Positions 27,851-36,988 are shown, numbered from the stretch's first letter. The stretch is DNA of 64,000 nucleotides from Flavobacterium johnsoniae (GCF_030388325.1 NZ_CP103794.1:5084001-5148000); one strand, 5' to 3'. Translations and numbers: made by a program. The notes: generated by a model not told the origin, from the letters alone.

Positions 27851-28051
27851 ATGAAAAAATTTACACTATTGTTCGCTTTTGCGTTATTGTTCACTATATT
27901 TTCTTGTACTCCTGATGAGTATGAGACTCAACCAACTAAAAAAATCGAAAAACCATTCGATCACTTAAAAGGTGAAGATTCTGGAACTCCAGGTCCTGGT
28001 GACGACCCAACCGCACCAATTAAACCTCCAGTAAAACCAGAGCCTCAATAA
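27851..28051 (+). CDS. Small Pro-rich lipoprotein
   Basis: The product is 66 residues. It has a lipoprotein signal (LFTIFSC, Cys19), a charged tether, and a low-complexity tail rich in Pro, Gly and Asp (GTPGPGDDP; PIKPPVKPEP). It has no fold beyond the anchor. It lies 54 bases ahead of the TPR histidine kinase, so it may be the first gene of that operon. It could be a small sensor or spacer protein for the kinase, but that is a guess. Confidence 0.62.
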   Translation: MKKFTLLFAFALLFTIFSCTPDEYETQPTKKIEKPFDHLKGEDSGTPGPGDDPTAPIKPPVKPEPQ

Positions 28052-28087
28052 AAATTATATTTTTAGTATGGAATTAATTACTATTTT

Positions 28088-28127
28088 CGGGGAAAGTAAA
28101 TTTATATGTTACGGTCCCCGTTTTTTT
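28088..28127 (+). promoter_or_regulatory. Terminator-like hairpin spanning the kinase start codon
   Basis: CGGGGA (28088-28093) pairs with TCCCCG (28115-28120), followed by seven T. The kinase ATG (28106-28108) lies in the 21-base loop. Confidence 0.5.
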
Positions 28128-29830
28128 ATTTTATTATCTTACTTTCTTTCTTTTCTTGCAAAGAAAAAAAAATTATTAATTCTAATACACAAGCGGTAAG
28201 TAAAGAAGCTGGTATTTTAAGAGATAAAGCCGATGAAAATTTTCAAAAACAAAACCTAAATATTGCTTTTTACGAGTTTAATAAATCTAAACTACTTTTT
28301 GAAACTGTAAAAGATAGTGCTAACATCTCCTACGTACTCATACAAATGGCTTCAATTCAACAAATTAATGGAGATTATTATGGAAGCAAAGAAACGGTGA
28401 CAGAAGCATTACCATATGCTAAAAATAACAGAAATCATATCAGTTGTATAAATAGCAGATTGGGTATTGCTGATAAAGAACTTTCACTCTACAACGATGC
28501 CATTTTTTACTATAAAGAAACTATTAAATACTCCAATCCTGAAGAGAAACACTTACCTCTAAGTAATATTGCGGCTGTTTATATTCAACAAAAAAAATAT
28601 GAAAAAGCGATTACCATTCTAGAATCCCTTTTGGCACAAAAATTTATAGATAATAAATCTAAAGCTACTTCTAAAGCTAGAATGCAAGATAACTTAGGTT
28701 ATGCTTATTTCAAAAATGGTTCAGATGAAAAAGGTTTCCATTTAATGGATGAAAGCCTGCAATTACGAAAAGAAATTAAGGATAATTACGGAAGCATTGA
28801 AAGCTATTTGCATCTTGGCGATTATTATTCTAAAAAAGACCTTCAAAAATCAGATGAAAATGCTCTTGCGGCTTACAATGCTGCTACAAAACTTAATAGC
28901 GTTGATGAAAGATTAGAAGCATTGCAAATTTTAATTTCTAATAATCATAGTGCTCAAGATAGCAAATATGTAAAAAAGTTTTTTAGTTTAAACGACAGCA
29001 TTATAAAAGTTAGAAATAACTTTAAAAATAAGTTCGCTAAAATAAAATACGATTCTAAAAAAGAAAAAGACGAAAACGAAAAGCTCCGTTTAGAAAAAGC
29101 AGAAAATCAGTTATCGTTGCAAAGAGCTAATTATATGCGTATTGTATTTGTAATTATTTTTGTTTTCTTGGTTATTTTAATTGCTATTTTAATTCGTTAT
29201 TACAAAAATAAAAACAAGGCAATAGAATTAAAAACTTCTTACGATACCGAAACCCGAATTGCTAAAAAAATACATGACGAATTGGCAAACGATGTGTTTC
29301 AAGTAATTGCTTTTGCCGAATCGCAAACTTTAAGTACAGAAAACACAAAAGAAAATCTGCTTCAAAAACTGGATGATATTTACGGACGTGTAAGAGGAAT
29401 TTCTAGAGAAAACAACAATATCGATACTGGAATAAATTTCACCAAAACTATAAAAGAAATGCTTTCAGCTTATAACACAGCCGAAAGAAACATTATGATA
29501 ACCAATTTAGAGCAAATAAACTGGGAAGCTATTGATGAAATGAAGAAGATTACTATTAGTCGTATTTTACAGGAATTAATGGTAAATATGAAAAAACACA
29601 GTGGCGCCAATCTTGTTGTAATTAAATTTGAGAGCGATCAAAAATCAATCCTAATAAATTATATGGATAATGGTGTTGGTTGCGAAAAAAACACGATTGT
29701 TCAAAATGGTCTTCAAAACATGGCAAACCGAATTCTAGCCTTCAACGGAACTTTTGATATTGAAACCGCACCCGATAAAGGATTTAAAGTTAAAATAACA
29801 ATGCCAGAACAGACGCAGATTAAAGCTTAG
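28106..29830 (+). CDS. TPR-containing sensor histidine kinase
   Basis: The 574-residue product starts with a lipoprotein-like signal (LLSFFSC). About 300 residues of tetratricopeptide helices follow, predicted periplasmic, then one membrane segment (about 347-369). A coiled-coil linker leads to a HisKA_3-type dimerisation helix with H390 (KKIHDELANDVFQ), then an HATPase domain (ELMVNMKKHSG; YMDNGVGCEK). This is the NarX/ComP-like architecture common in Bacteroidota, normally paired with a LuxR-type regulator. No regulator gene is adjacent, so the kinase is an orphan. A terminator follows immediately. Confidence 0.9.
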   Translation: MLRSPFFYFIILLSFFSCKEKKIINSNTQAVSKEAGILRDKADENFQKQNLNIAFYEFNKSKLLFETVKDSANISYVLIQMASIQQINGDYYGSKETVTEALPYAKNNRNHISCINSRLGIADKELSLYNDAIFYYKETIKYSNPEEKHLPLSNIAAVYIQQKKYEKAITILESLLAQKFIDNKSKATSKARMQDNLGYAYFKNGSDEKGFHLMDESLQLRKEIKDNYGSIESYLHLGDYYSKKDLQKSDENALAAYNAATKLNSVDERLEALQILISNNHSAQDSKYVKKFFSLNDSIIKVRNNFKNKFAKIKYDSKKEKDENEKLRLEKAENQLSLQRANYMRIVFVIIFVFLVILIAILIRYYKNKNKAIELKTSYDTETRIAKKIHDELANDVFQVIAFAESQTLSTENTKENLLQKLDDIYGRVRGISRENNNIDTGINFTKTIKEMLSAYNTAERNIMITNLEQINWEAIDEMKKITISRILQELMVNMKKHSGANLVVIKFESDQKSILINYMDNGVGCEKNTIVQNGLQNMANRILAFNGTFDIETAPDKGFKVKITMPEQTQIKA

Positions 29831-29850
29831 ACTTTAAAACATAATAAATA

Positions 29851-29882
29851 AAAAGCCTTTCAGAATATCCCGAAAGGCTTTT
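29851..29882. terminator. Bidirectional terminator after the TPR kinase gene
   Basis: An 11-bp perfect stem (AAAAGCCTTTC / GAAAGGCTTTT) with a 10-base loop lies between convergent genes. Confidence 0.85.
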
Positions 29883-29918
29883 CTCTTCAAAAACAATAAA
29901 TATTATAACCTCTTCAGC

Positions 29919-30452
29919 TTATAATGTTTCGTTTAAAACGGTAACCGCCTCTTTCCAATTATTCACTCTTAGATGATGCGTTTTGTTCACATTATGAAAT
30001 GCAGTAAACATTATTGGTTTCCCAATGCAATAATCCAAATTTTTACAATGATCGTCAATCAAATAATCGGTTTTGATTATTCTTTTGCTTCCGCATAAAA
30101 CTATATTTTCCCATTTAATAAAAGGAAAATGTTCGCCTAACCAAGCTACTTTTTCCGCAAGCGAAAGAGGAAATTCTGTCGCAGCTGATACAATAAATAT
30201 TTCGAAATTCTTTTGTAATTCTAGAACACTTTTAACGGCATCGTCCATCACAGGCAATGTTCTGAAAAAATTATCTTTATTTAAAACATCAAACATTAAT
30301 TTTCTGTCTTTAAAAGCTTCTTCTTCACTTAATCCCTGAATACTTTCTTTTGTTAAACTCGTTCCGTACGCTTTGTTGTAATGATTTATTAGCTGTGATT
30401 CTACATCAGCCAACACACCATCCATATCGATTGCAATTGTTTTCTTTTCCAT
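29919..30452 (-). CDS. 5'(3')-deoxyribonucleotidase (NT5C type)
   Basis: This 177-residue HAD-superfamily phosphatase has motif I as AIDMDGVLAD (nucleophile D9, acid D11), motif II as IVSAATEFP, and motif IV as LIDDHCKN. The size and the DMDGVLAD start match the deoxy-pyrimidine 5' nucleotidase type C family, which dephosphorylates deoxynucleoside monophosphates. It is divergent from the DeoR-type regulator. The start codons are about 100 bases apart, so co-regulation is possible. Confidence 0.88.
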   Translation of the reverse strand: MEKKTIAIDMDGVLADVESQLINHYNKAYGTSLTKESIQGLSEEEAFKDRKLMFDVLNKDNFFRTLPVMDDAVKSVLELQKNFEIFIVSAATEFPLSLAEKVAWLGEHFPFIKWENIVLCGSKRIIKTDYLIDDHCKNLDYCIGKPIMFTAFHNVNKTHHLRVNNWKEAVTVLNETL

Positions 30453-30496
30453 CGTAATTATATTTTGCTGCTAAAATACGCAAAAACAGCATTAAA

Positions 30497-30529
30497 TTGC
30501 AAATTATTACAATATTTTATTTATTTTTG
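30497..30529 (+). promoter_or_regulatory. Promoter of the DeoR-type regulator
   Basis: TTG (30497-30499), a 22-base spacer and TATTTTTG (30522-30529) match the Bacteroidota -33/-7 consensus. Transcription would start just before the ATG at 30552, supporting that start over the longer open frame. Confidence 0.65.
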
Positions 30530-30551
30530 CAATATAAAACCGCAAAAAAAA

Positions 30552-31301
30552 ATGAAGAAAGAAGAGCGCCAGAAAACGATTTTAGAATATTTATCAAAAG
30601 AACATCGTGTAACTTCAGTAGAATTAAGTGAATATCTGAGTGTTTCTGAAGACACTATAAGACGTGATTTGAAAGAACTTTCAGATCAAGGACTTTTAAA
30701 AGCGGTACGTGGCGGTGCGGTTGCTCCTTCCCCAATTCCGTTGCATTATAGAAAGAGAGAAAAACACGATCTTGAAAATAAAAAGATTATTGCAGAAAAA
30801 GCGATTTCTTATCTCAAAGATGGACAAGTCGTATTTATTGATGGCGGAACAACTTCTTTGGCTTTGGTAGCCAGTTTTCCACATGATTTAAAACTGACTG
30901 TTATTACTAATAGTTTTCCCGTTGCAGTTTTGGCAGAAGATTTACCAAATATCGAATTGATTTTTGCTGGAGGAAGAATGTGCAAAACGTCTTTTGCAAC
31001 TTCGAGTATTGAAACGATTGATTTTTTTAGGAATTTCAGAGCAGACGTCTTCATTTTAGGAATTTGCAGTATTCATCATGAACGTGGCATTACGGGAATT
31101 TTATACGACGATTCTATGCTGAAAAAAAATATGATTCAGAACTCGAACTTTGTTATCGCCTTAAGTTCTATCGAAAAAGTTGAAACTGCTGAATCTTATT
31201 TTGTCTGCCCAATAAAAGACATCAATGTTTTGGTAACCAATGCTTCTCCAGAAGATGAAATTTTAAAACCTTATAAAGAAAAAGGAATTACTGTTTTGTA
31301 A
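30552..31301 (+). CDS. DeoR/GlpR-family transcription regulator
   Basis: The product is 249 residues from the ATG at 30552; the frame is open from 30465, but the promoter lies inside that part. The DeoR helix-turn-helix is at the N-terminus (RQKTILEYLSKEHRVTSVELSEYLSVSEDTIRRDLKEL). The sugar-phosphate-binding DeoRC domain follows (FIDGGTTSLALV; VITNSFPVAVLAE; GGRM). It is expected to sense a phosphorylated sugar or polyol and repress metabolic genes. It sits divergent from the deoxyribonucleotidase, a plausible target. The distant glpD (55.2 kb) is another possibility, for which I have no direct support. Confidence 0.9.
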   Translation: MKKEERQKTILEYLSKEHRVTSVELSEYLSVSEDTIRRDLKELSDQGLLKAVRGGAVAPSPIPLHYRKREKHDLENKKIIAEKAISYLKDGQVVFIDGGTTSLALVASFPHDLKLTVITNSFPVAVLAEDLPNIELIFAGGRMCKTSFATSSIETIDFFRNFRADVFILGICSIHHERGITGILYDDSMLKKNMIQNSNFVIALSSIEKVETAESYFVCPIKDINVLVTNASPEDEILKPYKEKGITVL

Positions 31302-31386
31302 TAAAAAAAGCCTTTCAGGATTTTGAACATGTCCCAAAAGCCTTTTAATTATTTTTAAAATCATATAATTAAGATAGAAACTAAAT

Positions 31387-31953
31387 TTAGTTTTCAGCCA
31401 AAGTATTCATTAAAGGTCTCAGGTCATAAAACATTTGTCTTGTATCTTCACCTTTGTCATTCTCAGAAAGGAATTTAAACCCAAGTTTTTCATAAAACCC
31501 TAGTGATTTGTCGTAAGCATCTACAGTTAGCAACTGACAAGCGCATTTACTGTTTTGCTCTAATGCCAAATCAATAACAAAATTCACTAAAGCCTTGCCA
31601 ATTCCTTTTCTATCCTTTTTTGTGGTTTCACAAACAGCTAACCGACCAATTTTAATGGCTGGAAATTGTCTTAAATGTCTTTTACGATGACTTAATATTT
31701 CTTTTATCCATCTTTTAAAAGCACTTTTAGATGCGAATTGATTTTCTTGAACTGCTAAAGCATCATTATATATACTTAGATATGCAATAGTTTTTTCTTC
31801 GCTTTCAAGAATATACGTAGTTGCTAATAAATCTTGTTTATAAGGAATTGCTTTATCATTTAGAAAACCATTCAAATCATTGTCACCACATTCAAAAGGT
31901 TTAATTTGTGTAGTGGAATGTAATTCGAAAAATGAAAATCCAGTAAAAGGCAT
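31387..31953 (-). CDS. GNAT acetyltransferase, TacT/AtaT-like candidate toxin
   Basis: This 188-residue GNAT protein matches the layout of tRNA-acetylating toxins. It opens with a FECGDNDLNGFLNDKA segment, the family's FxCGxxxLdxwL motif. The segment LATTYILESEEKTIAYLSI aligns with the family's sRTYV..YYSLA region. The acetyl-CoA loop follows as IGRLAVCETTKKDRKGIG, then DAYDKSLGFYEKLGF. It directly follows a 53-residue ORF with a TAATG stop/start overlap, typical of toxin-antitoxin operons. Family knowledge: TacT, AtaT and KacT acetylate charged tRNA. Whether this one is toxic is inferred. A non-toxin GNAT is the alternative. Confidence 0.75.
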   Translation of the reverse strand: MPFTGFSFFELHSTTQIKPFECGDNDLNGFLNDKAIPYKQDLLATTYILESEEKTIAYLSIYNDALAVQENQFASKSAFKRWIKEILSHRKRHLRQFPAIKIGRLAVCETTKKDRKGIGKALVNFVIDLALEQNSKCACQLLTVDAYDKSLGFYEKLGFKFLSENDKGEDTRQMFYDLRPLMNTLAEN

Positions 31954-32114
31954 TAATTAACTTTTAAAAGTTCTTTTAGTTTATTCGCATCAACGCGAAT
32001 TGCTTTTAAAGAGTCTGTGCTAACTTTTTTATCTCTATTTAAATCAATAGTTTTATAAAAGTCAACCGCTTCTTTTCCTTTTAAAATTGGAGTATTTTTA
32101 ATTGGCTTGGCCAT
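31953..32114 (-). CDS. Candidate antitoxin of the GNAT pair (53 residues)
   Basis: The frame starts MAKPIKNTPILKGKEA at the ATG at 32114 and ends in TAA, whose last base is the A of the toxin ATG, so translation is probably coupled. The product is small, Lys-rich and helical (KEAVDFYKTI; KLKELLKV). It is not an obvious ribbon-helix-helix of the DUF1778 kind usual for TacT partners, so it may be a different antitoxin type. The MxKPIKNTPxLKGK start resembles small proteins next to PIN or GNAT toxins in Bacteroidota, as far as I recall. Confidence 0.65.
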   Translation of the reverse strand: MAKPIKNTPILKGKEAVDFYKTIDLNRDKKVSTDSLKAIRVDANKLKELLKVN

Positions 32115-32220
32115 TGTTTTTATTTTTTTAAATAGATATTTTATTTTTCAAAAGTACAAACAAAAAACATACTCGCAATACTTTTAATTATTTTTTAAAA
32201 ATATTCTTACATTAAAATTT

Positions 32221-32258
32221 AAAAAGCCTTTCAGGATTTTACTCCCAAAAGGCTTTTT
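32221..32258. terminator. Terminator between RND operon end and toxin-antitoxin pair
   Basis: The 11-bp arms AAAAAGCCTTT and AAAGGCTTTTT surround a 16-base loop, just past the outer-membrane factor stop codon. It ends the minus-strand efflux transcript. Confidence 0.83.
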
Positions 32259-32281
32259 CACTACAAATTAACAGGCAAATT

Positions 32282-33730
32282 TTATTTCCATCCGCCGCCC
32301 AAGTCTCTGTAAACATGTACAGCAGCATTCAATTGCTCTTTTTTAGTATCTACTAATTCTAATTTTGCTTCTAATGCATCTCTTTGTGTCATTAAAACTT
32401 CAAAATAATCTACTCTTGCCGATTTAAATAAATCGTTAGAAACATCAATAGAAGTATTTAACGCATCAACTTGCTTCGATTTTAAATCATAACCTTTCTG
32501 TAAGTTATCAATCTTAGACAATTGATTTGACACTTCTAAATAAGCATTTAAAACCGTACGGTCATAATTGTATAATGCCTGAAGCTGTCTTGCGTTTGCA
32601 CTTGCAAATTCTGCTTTAATTGCATTTCTATTAATCAACGGCGCAACAAGATCTCCAGCTAATGAATATAGAAGAGATTCTGGCATTGTAAACAAGTAAG
32701 ATGGCTTAAATGCATTTACTCCAATTGCAGCAGAAATATCTAACGAAGGATAAAACTCTGCACGAGCTACTTTTACGTCTAATTTTGCTGCTACTAATTC
32801 TAATTCAGCTTGTTTTACATCTGGACGATTTTCTAACAATTGAGATGGAATTCCAGAAGTTACAACAGCTGGCAATAAGCTTAAGAAATTATTGTTGTTC
32901 GTTCTTTTAATTTCTTGAGGATATCTACCCAACAAAAAGTTGATTTTGTTTTCGGTCTCTTTGATTTGTTGTAGAATATCAAATTCCAAACTTTGAGAAG
33001 TTAAAACTTCTGCTTCAAATTTCTTAACTCCCAATTCAGTTGCTCTTGCCGCTTGTTTTTGAGCTTTTACAATTTCTAAAGCGTTAGTTTGCAATTTGAT
33101 TGTTTGTTTTACAATATCCAATTGATTATCTAAAGCCATTAATTCGTAATAAGAATCGGCAACTTCTGCGATGAGGTTTGTAATTACGAAATTTTTCCCT
33201 TCAACAGTAGCCAAATATCTGTTTAAAGCCGCTTTTTTAGAATTGCGTAGTTTTTTCCAGATATCAACTTCCCAATTCGCGTAAGCAGAAATGGTAAAAT
33301 CTCCAAGCGGATCTGGCATTTCTTTACCTGGTTTAATTTCTGTAGAAGCATCACCAGCACCTTGGCTTGTATATCTACCTACTTTTTCTACTCCTGCGCC
33401 TGCGCGAACGCCAACTGTTGGCAACAAAAGCCCTTTTCTAACTCGAATATCATTCTTTGCAATTTCAATTTCTTGTAAAGTGATATTTAATTCCTGATTA
33501 TTTTTAAGAGCAATATCTATTAAATCTACTAGATTCTGATCTTTAAAGTAATCTTTCCAGTTTAACGCTGCCGTATTATTGTTTGCATCTTGAGTCTGAC
33601 CCATTCCAAACGATTCTGGAACTGGTGCAGATGGCGTTATTGCTGCCTCAGGTGCAGGGGTTTTACACCCTGCAACTGTAAGACATACAGCCAATGCAAT
33701 ACTATATTGATATGTTTTGAATTTATACAT
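32282..33730 (-). CDS. RND efflux outer-membrane factor (OprM/NodT type lipoprotein)
   Basis: The product is 482 residues from the ATG at 33730, with a lipobox ending LTVAGC. Two OEP repeats are visible (LVDLIDIALKNNQELNITLQEI; RPDVKQAELELVAAKLDVKVARAEFYPSLDI). It forms the TolC-like trimeric channel of the tripartite pump. It overlaps the end of the inner-membrane RND gene by 8 bases, so translation is coupled. Confidence 0.93.
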   Translation of the reverse strand: MYKFKTYQYSIALAVCLTVAGCKTPAPEAAITPSAPVPESFGMGQTQDANNNTAALNWKDYFKDQNLVDLIDIALKNNQELNITLQEIEIAKNDIRVRKGLLLPTVGVRAGAGVEKVGRYTSQGAGDASTEIKPGKEMPDPLGDFTISAYANWEVDIWKKLRNSKKAALNRYLATVEGKNFVITNLIAEVADSYYELMALDNQLDIVKQTIKLQTNALEIVKAQKQAARATELGVKKFEAEVLTSQSLEFDILQQIKETENKINFLLGRYPQEIKRTNNNNFLSLLPAVVTSGIPSQLLENRPDVKQAELELVAAKLDVKVARAEFYPSLDISAAIGVNAFKPSYLFTMPESLLYSLAGDLVAPLINRNAIKAEFASANARQLQALYNYDRTVLNAYLEVSNQLSKIDNLQKGYDLKSKQVDALNTSIDVSNDLFKSARVDYFEVLMTQRDALEAKLELVDTKKEQLNAAVHVYRDLGGGWK

Positions 33731-36700
33731 GATTGTTGTCAATTTCTTCTGTTAATGGATTTTCTTCTTCATGTTTCACCAATTTGTATCGTTCTGCAAT
33801 TTTGGCAAAAATGTAATACAATCCCGGAATTACGAATACTCCACAAATAGTTCCTATAAGCATACCTCCAGCTGCTGCTGTACCAATTGTTCTGTTACCA
33901 ATTTTACCTGGACCATTTGCAAAAACCAGCGGAATTAATCCGGCGATAAAAGCAAACGAAGTCATCAAAATAGGACGAAACCTCGCTTTTGCACCTTCCA
34001 TTGCAGATTCTAAAACAGATCTTCCTGCTGCGTGTCTTTGTATCGCAAATTCTACAATCAATACGGCATTTTTACCTAATAATCCGATAAGCATTACCAT
34101 GGCAACTTGCGCGTAAATATTGTTTTCTAATCCTGCTATTTTTAATAAAAGGAATGCTCCAAAAATACCTGCTGGCAAAGAGAAAATTACAGACAACGGT
34201 AAAATGAAACTTTCGTATTGCGCTGCTAAAACTAAGTACACAAATCCTAAACAGATTAAGAATACCCAAATAGCTTGATTACCTTGCGCTACCTCATCGG
34301 CAGAAATACCTGCCCAGTCAATATCATATCCTCTTGGTAATTTTTTTGCTGCAATTTCCTGAATTACTTTAATCGCTGTACCAGAACTGTAACCCGCTGC
34401 TGGCGAACCACTAATTTGCGTTGAGGTATACATGTTATGTCTTGTGATTTCTGAAAGTCCGTATACTTTTTCTAATCTCATAAAAGCAGAATAAGGAACC
34501 ATTTCATCACGATCATTTTTCACATATAATTTCAAGATATCATCTGGCTGTGCACGATATTCTGGTGAAGCTTGAACGATTACTTTATAGTTGATTCCGA
34601 ATTTAATAAAACTAATTTCGTAATTACTACCAACCAGAGTTGACAAAGTATTCATCGCATTTTCGATAGAAACTCCTTTTTGCTGTGCCAAATCGTTGTC
34701 TACTTTCATCATATATTGAGGGAAACTAGAGCTGTAGAAACTAAACACGTTAGATAATTCTGGCTGTTTATTTAATTCAGCAACAAAATCATTATTTACC
34801 TGTTCCATTCTCTTATAGTCTCCAGAACCTGTTTTATCTAATAAACGAAGCTCAAATCCTCCAGCAGCGCCATATCCTGGTACAGCAGGCGGTTGGAAAA
34901 ATTCGATATTCGCTCCTGTAATATCTTTACATTTTTCCTCCATTTCATGCATAATCTCCACAACAGATTCTTTTCTGTCGTTCCAGTCCTTAAGGTTCAC
35001 CAAACACGTTCCTGAGTTTGCTCCCGTACCTTCAGAAAGAATCTCGTAACCTGCCAATGACGAAACTGATTTTACGCCATCAATTTCTTCTGCAATTTTC
35101 TGAACTCTCTCTGCAATATTATTCGTTCTTTCTAAAGAAGAACCTGGAGGTGTCTGAATAACAGCATAAAACATTCCCTGATCCTCATTCGGAATAAATC
35201 CAGAAGGAACATTACTGCTTATAATCCAAGTTCCAGCACAAAAAACAAGAAGCGCCACAACAGTAACTACTCTTCTGTTTACGATTTTGCCCAATAAATT
35301 TTGATATTTACCTTGCGCTAAATTGAATTTTTCGTTAAAAGCATCAATAAATCTGTTAGCTGGTGTTGGCTTTTTAGGTTGTCCGTGATTGTTTTTTAGC
35401 ATCATTGCACAAAGTGCCGGTGTTAAAGTTAATGCCACAATACCAGAAAGAATAATCGCAGTTGCCATTGTTACAGAGAACTGTCTGTAGAAAACTCCCA
35501 CAGGACCAGACATAAACGCAACCGGAATAAATACTGCCGCCATAAGAAAGGTAATTGCAATAATTGCCCCCGCGATTTCATGCATTGCTTTCTTAGTTGC
35601 TTTGAATGGCGACAGATGTTCTTCTTCCATCTTGGCGTGAACGGCCTCGATAACTACAATCGCGTCATCGACGACGACCCCAATGGCTAATACTAAAGCA
35701 AACAATGTAATTAAATTCAACGAAATATCGAAAAATGTCATAAATACAAATGTTCCTACCAATGAAACTGGAACCGCAATTGCTGGAATAACCGTAGAAC
35801 GCCAATCTCCTAAGAAAAGGAAAACCACTAAACCTACCAGAATAAATGCTTCAACAAGCGTGTGAATTACTTTTTCGATAGAAGCATCAAGGAATTTAGA
35901 AACGTCATACGAAATTTCATAATCCATTCCTTTTGGAAATCTCTGTTTGATTTTTTCCAGTTTTGCTTTTACTTCTTCAATAACCTGATTTGCGTTACTT
36001 CCAAAAGATTGCTTCAATACGATTGCCGCAGATGGTCTTCCATTCAAATTAGAATAGATATCGTACATCGAACTTCCAAATTCAACTTTCGCAACATCTT
36101 TCAATCTTAAAAGCTCTCCGTTTGGATTTGCTTTTACAACAATATTCTCATATTGCTCTTTTGTAGTAAAACGACCAGAATATTTCAATACATACTCGAA
36201 TGCTTGCGAACGTTTACCAGAACTTTCTCCTGTTTTTCCTGGAGAAGCTTCCAAACTCTGACTTGATAATGCTTCCATAATCTCATCAGCAGAAATTTTA
36301 TAAGCCAACATACGATCTGGTTTCAACCAAATACGCATTGCATATTCACGTGTTCCTAAGATATCTCCAGAACCAATACCATTTACCCTTTTCAATTCAG
36401 AAAGTACGTTAATATCGGCATAGTTGTATAAGAACTTCATGTCGGTATTTTTGTCTGTACTGTAAAGATTCACGTACATCAACATACTTGGCACTTCTCG
36501 AGTAATCTTAATACCTTCTCTAATTACCAAAGGTGGAAGTTTATTAGTAACCGAAGCCACACGATTCTGAACGTTTACCGCAGCTTGATTAGGATCTGTT
36601 CCTAAATTAAAAACCACTTTAATTGTAGCTTCACCATCGTTTCCGGCATCAGAAGCCATATATTTCATTCCTGGAACACCGTTTAAAGCTCTTTCCAAAG

Positions 36701-36890
36701 GAATAACAACCGCCTTAACCATCAATTCACCGTTAGATCCAGGATAATCTGCTGTAACATTCACCATTGGAGGTGAAATTGTAGGGAATTGTGTAATTGG
36801 TAAATTCAATACCGACAAAACCCCTAAAAAGACAATTATCAGCGATATTACAATCGACAGAACAGGTCTTTGAATAAATTTATTAAACAT
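33723..36890 (-). CDS. Hydrophobe/amphiphile RND efflux pump, inner-membrane subunit (AcrB/MexB type)
   Basis: This 1055-residue protein has 12 membrane segments and two large periplasmic loops. It begins MFNKFIQRPVLSIVISL. The proton-relay acidic pair in TM4 (GVVVDDAIVVIEAV), the PVAFMSGP motif and FxxAxGIxVDD-like segments are present, and length is normal for HAE1 pumps. It exports drugs, detergents or bile-like compounds using proton motive force. It sits between its adaptor (upstream) and outer-membrane factor (downstream), separated from the adaptor gene by a palindromic repeat. Confidence 0.96.
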   Translation of the reverse strand: MFNKFIQRPVLSIVISLIIVFLGVLSVLNLPITQFPTISPPMVNVTADYPGSNGELMVKAVVIPLERALNGVPGMKYMASDAGNDGEATIKVVFNLGTDPNQAAVNVQNRVASVTNKLPPLVIREGIKITREVPSMLMYVNLYSTDKNTDMKFLYNYADINVLSELKRVNGIGSGDILGTREYAMRIWLKPDRMLAYKISADEIMEALSSQSLEASPGKTGESSGKRSQAFEYVLKYSGRFTTKEQYENIVVKANPNGELLRLKDVAKVEFGSSMYDIYSNLNGRPSAAIVLKQSFGSNANQVIEEVKAKLEKIKQRFPKGMDYEISYDVSKFLDASIEKVIHTLVEAFILVGLVVFLFLGDWRSTVIPAIAVPVSLVGTFVFMTFFDISLNLITLFALVLAIGVVVDDAIVVIEAVHAKMEEEHLSPFKATKKAMHEIAGAIIAITFLMAAVFIPVAFMSGPVGVFYRQFSVTMATAIILSGIVALTLTPALCAMMLKNNHGQPKKPTPANRFIDAFNEKFNLAQGKYQNLLGKIVNRRVVTVVALLVFCAGTWIISSNVPSGFIPNEDQGMFYAVIQTPPGSSLERTNNIAERVQKIAEEIDGVKSVSSLAGYEILSEGTGANSGTCLVNLKDWNDRKESVVEIMHEMEEKCKDITGANIEFFQPPAVPGYGAAGGFELRLLDKTGSGDYKRMEQVNNDFVAELNKQPELSNVFSFYSSSFPQYMMKVDNDLAQQKGVSIENAMNTLSTLVGSNYEISFIKFGINYKVIVQASPEYRAQPDDILKLYVKNDRDEMVPYSAFMRLEKVYGLSEITRHNMYTSTQISGSPAAGYSSGTAIKVIQEIAAKKLPRGYDIDWAGISADEVAQGNQAIWVFLICLGFVYLVLAAQYESFILPLSVIFSLPAGIFGAFLLLKIAGLENNIYAQVAMVMLIGLLGKNAVLIVEFAIQRHAAGRSVLESAMEGAKARFRPILMTSFAFIAGLIPLVFANGPGKIGNRTIGTAAAGGMLIGTICGVFVIPGLYYIFAKIAERYKLVKHEEENPLTEEIDNNHV

Positions 36891-36939
36891 TTGTATATTT
36901 TTTAAATGATTAAACTTATTGAAGTTTAAAATGTTTCAG

Positions 36940-36988
36940 GTTTCAGGTTTCAAGTTTCAGGTTCAGTATATAACTTGAAACCTGAAAC
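36940..36988. repeat. GTTTCAGG palindromic repeat, copy A
   Basis: The 17-base arm GTTTCAGGTTTCAAGTT (36940-36956) and its exact reverse complement (36972-36988) lie inside the RND operon, between adaptor and pump genes. The same arms recur at 61959-62022 and 62514-62559. Confidence 0.9.

Noticed and set aside
31303..31350. Apparent terminator after the DeoR-type gene
   Set aside because: The two AAAAGCCTTT blocks are direct, not inverted, repeats; the sequence resembles a decayed form of the terminator at 32221-32258.
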